From: Schistosoma mansoni
Lineage: Eukaryota > Platyhelminthes > Trematoda > Strigeidida > Schistosomatidae
Assembly: GCF_000237925.1 (NCBI RefSeq)
Contig: NC_031495.1
Span: 50,633,925-50,697,924 of the forward strand
Reading direction: 5' to 3'
Length of the DNA: 64,000 bases
The notes beneath the pieces were generated by a model. The model ran no database searches and was not told the DNA's origin. It saw nothing but the letters and a program-made list of their open reading frames with translations. How positions within the stretch are numbered: position 1 is the stretch's first letter; the number at the start of each line of letters is the position of its first letter. Positions 57,063-64,000 of this stretch are shown one piece after another. The position numbers and the translations under genes are program-made.

Positions 57063-57132
57063 CTGGGATGCAGGTATATTCAGCTGACGAGTCTCAAAAA
57101 AGATGAAATGTGCGTCTTGGATTCCACTGTTA
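57063..57132 (+). ncRNA. Hammerhead ribozyme, intact core
   Basis: Core CTGACGA (57084-57090) and GAAA (57105-57108) enclose stem II GTCT/AGAT with a CAAAAA loop. Stem III is the minimal ATGU-type fold, and a GTC cleavage triplet ends at 57116. Stem I pairs ATTCAG (57078-57083) with TTGGAT (57117-57122), two pairs being G-U. Self-cleavage after C57116 is predicted from the known Sm-alpha ribozyme. The wobble pairs may slow it. Confidence 0.78.
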
Positions 57133-57194
57133 TCCACCATCCATCTCTGCTTAAAATGCTTTTGATTTATTGGCAACATCGAGGCGATCCTCAC

Positions 57195-58505
57195 AGGAAG
57201 CACAAATGCCAAAAGAGAATGATCAATTCCAGTCCTCGATATCAATGGGAAGATCCAAACCACCAATATATGAAGATTAAAATTGTTTACAATAGTCCCA
57301 ATAATATTTACATGACATTCATTGTTATAGTTTGTCTACAGGGCTGCATGATTATTTAGCGATTAGAGCGTAAATTTAAATATTTATGAAAAATGGTTTA
57401 GAATGGTAATAATAAATGAAAATTTATGAACTTTGTTACACAAGTTTGTTTGTGTCAATAACTTACATCATCAGTACATAAGTAATGGTTATTACAATGG
57501 TAGGCGTACTATTTTACATACAGGGTTAGTTCATAATATCTACTATTATATGTATGCCAATTTTGTGAATTAAACCAAATAAAACAAAATAGACATAAAT
57601 CACCACTCGCCAATTACTTGACATAGCATACCCCTAGTCGAAACATCGAAATCAATAAATAATACTAACTATTCAAGAATAGCTTAGAAAAGTAACTTCT
57701 ATCAAACAGGATGAATTTATGAATCATTTGAGTAACAGATCATAGTGTTGTGAATGAGAACACGGGTGGGGACAATCGAATGTATTTGGACACAAATTAT
57801 GGACTATCTCACTAGATTCTGATAACCATACAGCAAACAGTTAATTTGCCAAATAACAACCAATTGTCTCAATCTTCACTGTTTCTTCTGTAAATATCAA
57901 CCCTTCTTCTCCCAGTTCACTGTTTGTGCGCTTCATTTCAGTTCTTTCCTTATCGGTCTTCTGCCAAAATATATTATATGTCTAACCATCACCATATACT
58001 ACTTATATGGATATAAGTAGACCACACCACAATAGTCAAACAAAATGAATTTTTGAATCATCCGATCATAGTACATAAAACTCTGTATGCGACAACTTAA
58101 TTCCACCCCATTATATGTCAAAGTGATAAGCATATTTTAATATATTTGTAAGTTATCTATGGTAATGTAATAACACGATGCGTAATTCTGAAGTTTGAGA
58201 AAAATTTAATTCAAATCATTAAGTATTTAATAATGACAGTATAAGTAAAAAGAAATATAAAAGGAAAATAATATTAAATGCAATCAGTTTGAGATTACAG
58301 AATGTTTCTGTTAGAAGAAAAACACATTCAGAAAAATCGATTTTGGTTGTCGATGAAAACGATAATTATAGTCATAATCATAGTAACGCATAAATGATAC
58401 ACACACACATGACTAAACGAGGAAAGAAAAGACAGGAAACAATCATTGTATTAAATTATGCAGCAGTTATGATAGCCTTGAATAATACAATATTCAATGA
58501 AATTT
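57195..58505. other. Intergenic DNA, nothing recognised
   Basis: AT-rich; probably the 3' flank of the minus-strand gene that ends at 58512. No other feature seen. Confidence 0.45.
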
Positions 58506-58511
58506 GATAAT

Positions 58512-61500
58512 TTAGAGAGGCATTTCAAATTCGTATTTTTCTTCTTCAAACTCCTAAAAATAGGAAACCATAAATTGATGTTATGAATGAAAGATCTATG
58601 AAACTTTTGGATCATGATATAAAAAAATTATTTTTTGGCCTTGTACATTATTTCCCAGAACATAAATCGAACTTCTAGATTTAGTTATTGCCGTTTCAGT
58701 GAATTTTTTAACGTCACATATGACAAACCGTTCACTATGAATTCAATGAAGTACAACTATGATCAAAGGACTCAATATTAAAACACTAGTAAATTGAAAT
58801 CCAGTCTTAATATAATAACCACTGTTATGTGATTATAATTTCATTTCTGTTGTAAATATTAAAAGTACTCATTCTATTGCAAGAAAAGTAGTTAGTTTTG
58901 AAGTATAATCAGTAATATGGAAGAGCTCCCTGTAAAGTTTGACCAACGATCATAGATGAAGTTTCTCGGTGAATTTTGTCTAATATTTGAACGACCAAAA
59001 TGTTTACAGGACAGGTTTACTACTTACATAAATTATAGTAGTGTATTTTAAAAACGAAAATATCACTAACTATTTCAATCAACGAAGACCTTTTTCATTA
59101 TAATTATTATTCCTTAGATTGGAAGCAAGGAAATGTATTCGATATAAATCTAATTATGTATCAGTGTGGAGTACTATTTTACAAAGAAGTTATTTTCCAC
59201 CACCATGTTTACTATTTTATTGCTTTCATTAATTACCAGGCTACAGGTATCAAAAAACAAACGACAGAGATAAATTAACGATTAAACCACGATATTATGC
59301 TTAGTTGGAATTTCATCGACGTAACTCTTGAACTTGTAAGTTAACCCGAAAAATACATAAAAATTAGGCACCGGCAACAGCTTAATTTCATAGGAGAGAG
59401 TAGATGATAAATAAATTTGAATGAAATGCAATAACTAATATCTAGATTCTAGAATTCCACTTTGAGACTCCATTGGTCGACTTGATGATTTCTAAGCTAT
59501 CCAAATAAACAAAAATACTAGACCATATTCTAAATACTTCAGTGCATTTATTCCAAACAAGATTATAAATACAGACACATTTTTTGGCTTACAAAGAGCT
59601 CCAATTTAAGTTGTTTTGAATAATTTCAATAGAAATACTTGATTCTCTAATGGCTTCTTGTATTATCTGATCCACTGAGATTTAAATCTTATTACAACGA
59701 TCACATGTATTCCCTCATCTTTGTCAAGTGATCATACAGTCAGTGATTGTTTTCGTGTTTTTCAGTTGATAGTCCATTATAAGACTTGGTTGTTGGTGTA
59801 AATAAATTACCAAATACATAAACCCAAACTTATACTCACTGAAATAACGCTGATTGACTTATATCACGGTTAGACTATAACTTATGAATGACCTTTAGGC
59901 AATGCTAAGGCGACCTTGAAGGGATTTATCTCTTTACTACGGACGATAGAGGATTATGAATTACTGAGAGGAATAAGGATTTAGAATTAAAGGTTATGAT
60001 AAGGGATTGGAAATAGAATTTTCATCACGAACTGACATTAGTTATAATTCCAAAATGTTATTTAGCCATATGGATGAAGGAATTTTGTGCCAAAATTTAA
60101 GACTTGCCATCTTAAACCTGTTTAGTTCGTTCATAAATTATAGTCTCGTCTGTCATCGGTTTTAGTATGTATCTAATCCCTAAACGAATGTAATGCCAAA
60201 CCCTCATGGTAGTTATAAATCATCATAAAACACGAATTTGTCAACAGTGTTGTTATTCATAGTATTACTAAGTAAGCAAAAGTGATGGATAGGTGTTATT
60301 TCAAAGGTTTCAGTTTCGAGAAAAAAGTAAATGCGATCTTCGTGATAATTCTTCCTCCTAATGTATTAACCAGATTTTTTACATCACAAATCGAAAATTC
60401 AATGCTCAAAATTAAGATAAATTTCATATCTAAGGGTTTAAATGAGAAAAAAAGACTCAATTACCTCCCAGTTAGCGACAAAATTATTTCCTTTATTGTT
60501 TTGCAAATTTTGCACTTCACTAGAGTTTCCTGAACCATTTTCAATTTGACTTTTGAGTTCAAGAAGTTCTTGTTGTGCATTCAATAGTTCAGCTGCAAGT
60601 GCATCACGTCTAGGCAAATATCAACAAAAAATGTACAAGTAAAATACAGAAAATAACTAGATAATAAAAAAGGAATTATTCCCTTGATTTCGAATACACA
60701 TAAGAGAAACAGCTATAATTAAATAATCCTATCCATCAATGACTGAGTTTATTTACTTTCTCTGAAAAAGAAACATCTGCAAATAAAGAACATTATTTCG
60801 TATATAAGTTGTTTGATTACTGGTTCAGGTTAATATACTAGTACATTTAACATAAATTATTGGGAAAGCTGCAACAAAAAATCAGATTCGTGTTCATTGT
60901 TATTTACTAGAACATCGATATTTGTGAACACTTCGATATAATAACCATGTTTAATTGTGAACAAATATAACTCTTATTAGGATTACTTACTCTGAACGAA
61001 CAAGTTGACATTCCATTTCATAATTAGCAAGTGGAATATCCTGCACATTAGTTGAACTGGACATGCGAAGAGGCTAAACAAAGAAAAATTTGAGTAAAAA
61101 TACATTGAAGAAGTATTGAACTTAATCAAACAGATTACACAAAAAGTAGCAGTGATTTGAACTATAAGTTTGCCAATCATTTTTATTTATTATGTTTACT
61201 CTTATGATAGTGTGATAGATTATTATGAACTAAGAAATCAGATTTTTAGATTATGCGTAATGTTTTTGCACTTTAGCATTGTCGCATTTACATTTTTAAA
61301 TAACGAACGGGATTGTTGAATCAAGGAGATGATATCAGCCCTCATATCCGTAACAACACACGACACCAAGTTGGTCACATTCAAATCCTTCCTACACCTT
61401 CTAATAACTCTCTTATCTCCAAGACTAACCCTTCTCACTCGAAATGTGAAATGTTACTTCACGAATGAGTTTCATCGACACCTGAACTAACGATAGGGAG

Positions 61501-63688
61501 TGAAGTAGTTGAGCGTGTCGACCGCTTCACTTATCTCGGGAGTCTCATCAGCCCTTGTGGTCTGGTGTGTGACGAGATCTCAGCACGGATACAGAAGGCT
61601 CGTCTAGCATTTGCCAACTTGCGTCATTTATGGAGTAGGCGAGATATCCATCTACCAGCCAAAGGAAGGGTTTACTGCGCATTAGTTCGTTCCGTCCTAC
61701 TTTATTGCTGTGAAACATGGCCAGTAATCCATGAATTCACTGACAAGTGGACTGAGCCATGTCGGTAGGTGTAGACTACCTGGTTGGGGTCCGCGAGACA
61801 ATAACAACCGATGGTTAGAGACTTTGAATGACATGGCTCAAAATCGTTTGCAATAGCAAAGGTGCATCCACTCTTTGTGTTCTCCAAAAGTCTAGTCTTC
61901 TGAATTCTTCATGTCTATTTTTTTCTCTTTCCATATTCATTTCACTGGATTACACTTCTTGAATAGCATCTTCAAACCCTAATCATTCGGATTACTGCTT
62001 ATACTCTTACTAAGTCTACCACTGTGAGATTTGAATCGACAACTGCATCTCTGTGCTAATATGGTATGGCAACTCGAACTGATGTACGTATTACGAATTT
62101 CTACGTTGTGACTGACTGACATTGTGATATAAAACATTCATAGAAAAACTGCGTAACATGTCATCACTTACAAAATCTGGTTAGCATCATCATTTTACTA
62201 AACAGAAGTAACAATAACTCATGAAACAAAGATCGATCATAGTATTTTCAACAATATTATTTATTTAGACACTATATTTAATCATTTAACCAAGTGTTAT
62301 TATTATTATCATTATTATAAAGTATAGAATGGATGTGGCCTTAATTTTTGTAACTTATAAAATTAACAGAGTAGGAAAAATATAATATTACTGAAAAAAG
62401 GGATGTATTGTGCAATCATACTTGAATTACTTACTTCAACTGTTTTTGCTTTACTTCCATCTGATGTTACTGTGTCTTTAGATTGGCTAGATGATGTAGG
62501 CTGTTCTGGAATCTCAATCCTCAAATCTTTCAGCAGTCCACGTAAATCAGTTAATACAGAACGTAATGAGCCCAAGCGAAAATCCATTTCAACCATTGCC
62601 AATTCATCAGGAGTATGCGTACCAACTTTACTACAAGATTCTTGTTTCGTTCCAGTGAAAGCATATAATTCAACACACATTTGGTTAATCTGCTGATAAA
62701 TCTGAAATTAGTTTTTGGAAAAATCGTTGAATAACAAACTGTAGTCCGATTTTTAAATGGGCGGCTACGCGCCAAAATGTCTTAGAACGAAGTTATCACA
62801 ATACGAACTAAATGGACTGTTCTGTAAATTTAAAATGCAAAATCTTAAACACGGACGTACCCCTAAAAAATAGATTTTTCCAGAAAGTCAAATGATGGTT
62901 CCCTAACAGTATAAATGAAGGTTACTAACATTGGGAACATATTACTCGAAAGGAAAAACAAAAGCTTATCGCAAACTGAAATTTCATATGAAGAGATCGT
63001 TCTGCATGAAAATAAAAGATTCACAATGACTGAGTTCAGAAAATGCAGAACCAACCGAAACCGATTATCAAAATTTACTGACTAACGAGTTATACTGCGA
63101 ACATTTTATGAGAACTGACAATACTTTTCAAATGAGACTTTACGTTATTTGGTTATTTGCATTTAAGTTTAAACAGGAAATCACTTTTTAAGGAAAATGT
63201 TGGAACAAAATATTACGAACAACTTTCATGTGTTACCTACTTTGCATTAAAGTGAATATCTTAAATGTAGAACCGATTATCTAAATTTGGTCTCATTAAT
63301 TTTTTTATTTCGGTAAATTTACAAATTTTAGAGCAAGAGACTATAGTTGAACATACTTCAAACAGTGCAACATCAACAGTTTTTAGTGTTAAGGACATAT
63401 GAAAAATGGGAAATATTAATAAAGCATCAATAAAGTTTTTCTGCAAACAACGAAATGCATTTAGACGAAACCTACTTCCGTTACTTCCGACCTCAGCTCG
63501 TTTATAAATGTTTCCTTCGTATTCACATTAGAAGATTCTAATGAGATATTATGTGAATCAGACGGTAAAGAACTATCTGGAAGAATATCTTGATCAAAAC
63601 ATGATAAGTAAGCCATGTATGCATCGTCATCCATTTCAAACTCCACATTATCATCATCCTCCAGAGTAAATGGCAAACAATTATGATT
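58512..63688 (-). CDS. Uncharacterised acidic/coiled-coil protein, 3' part
   Basis: Five minus-strand exons with GT/AG borders and compatible phases: 63688-63476, 62701-62435, 61073 to about 61005 (ending TTCAGA before GTAAGT), about 60616-60464, and a tiny terminal exon 58553-58512 (14 codons with TAA). The gene continues upstream beyond the window. Seen: an acidic segment with FEMDDDAYMAYL, a helical stretch QQINQMCVELYAF and RLGSLRSVLTDLRGLLKDL, a Ser/Thr-rich linker, then a coiled-coil heptad region ALAAELLNAQQELLELKSQI, and an acidic tail EFEEEKYEFEMPL. No enzyme motif; I do not recognise the family (a centrosomal or scaffold protein is only a guess). The intron after 62435 holds an RTE derivative. 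A piece of exon 3 with its intron is duplicated at 52333-52609. Confidence 0.78.
61328..62122 (+). mobile_element. Internally deleted SR2-like RTE derivative
   Basis: A 5'-region piece (61328-61445, parallel to 55035-55160) is joined to the C-terminal coding region (GSLISPCGLVCDEISARIQK, CCETWPV), which itself lacks about 280 bp before TDKWTEPCR. The full 3' UTR and a GACTGACTGAC tail follow. It is antisense within an intron of the coiled-coil gene and starts exactly where the 277-bp duplication ends. Confidence 0.85.
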
Positions 63689-63689
63689 C

Positions 63690-64000
63690 TGAAAGATCAA
63701 TGCAATATAATGTGTATTTTTTTCAAAGCTATTACATAAAACAATGAAAAGACTAACTTTCCTCATCTCTTAAATAATATTTGTCCTAATAAATCACTTG
63801 TAAAACTTGAAAACTAAAATCAATACTGTTTCAGAAAAACGTCTATTGTTCATAAAATTAAGGAAAACTGATAGATCCATCAACTTACTAACCGAAAAAG
63901 TAAGAAATCCCAGTCATGTGTATAATTTTAAAATAAAGATTTTATCAGAAGTTTAAGAAAACGAGACCGCAACCATTAATAATAACAAACTCATTTTTTA
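63690..64000. other. Intron DNA of the coiled-coil gene
   Basis: The acceptor for the 63688 exon reads GATCTTTCAG on the minus strand. No further exon is recognisable before the window edge. Confidence 0.5.

Larger units (their letters stand above)
56925..57190 (+). mobile_element. Sm-alpha-like hammerhead-bearing SINE
   Basis: A polymerase III-type B box GGTTCGAGTCC (57035-57045) precedes a hammerhead motif and the conserved downstream segment CACCATCCATCTCTGC (57136-57151). This combination is known from the schistosome Sm-alpha SINE-like family. At the left edge an inverted, decayed hammerhead copy is present (56928-57003). Confidence 0.75.

Noticed and set aside
1-64000. CRISPR arrays, operons, ribosome-binding sites or phage-like modules
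   Set aside because: The intron-rich genes and repeat types are those of a flatworm; no regularly spaced short repeats or prokaryotic gene layout are present.

Overview
The window looks like a schistosome (blood fluke) chromosome segment. It is AT-rich. Its host genes have intact exons joined by tiny 5' introns and very long, repeat-filled later introns. The repeats are of kinds described in schistosomes: RTE-clade LINEs with (CTGA)n tails, CR1-like LINEs, tRNA-derived SINEs, a Ty3/Gypsy-type fossil and an Sm-alpha-like hammerhead ribozyme element. Three runs of exactly 200 N mark scaffold gaps. The species cannot be fixed from sequence alone.

Three host genes are supported. (1) 15321-26855, plus strand: the long-chain polyprenyl diphosphate synthase subunit 1 (PDSS1-type) that makes the ubiquinone tail; eight exons are visible and the 5' end is unresolved. 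(2) 37100-48697, plus strand: transketolase, nine exons that add up to a complete 624-residue reading frame. (3) 58512-63688, minus strand: the 3' part of an unidentified acidic/coiled-coil protein that continues past the window end.

Layout. 1-4 kb: a broken Ty3/Gypsy fossil and its probable leader. 6.5-13.5 kb: LINE remnants, including a 427-bp inverted repeat whose arms look almost identical, enclosing about 4.1 kb. 15-27 kb: the PDSS1-type gene with RTE and SINE insertions and a probable misassembly at 19.6-21.0 kb. 27.6-31.2 kb: two RTE-family 3' ends. 31.9-36.7 kb: a nearly full-length CR1-like LINE ending about 390 bp upstream of the transketolase start. 37-49 kb: transketolase, with RTE, SINE and possible LTR insertions in its introns. 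49-57 kb: a repeat cluster (RTE 3' end, a second large inverted repeat, a ~550-bp element, a duplicated piece of gene 3, an LTR candidate, and the hammerhead element). 58.5-64 kb: gene 3.

Most interesting: the CR1-like LINE has a textbook -1 frameshift signal at the ORF1/ORF2 junction (A_AAA_AAC, 7-nt spacer, 7-bp stem). The ORF2 frame opens exactly at that site and has no AUG before its endonuclease domain. Also notable are an intact-core hammerhead ribozyme with a decayed, inverted hammerhead beside it, introns as short as 29 bp, and exon duplicates that sit inside a LINE broken by gaps. No operons, CRISPR arrays or prokaryotic features are expected or seen.
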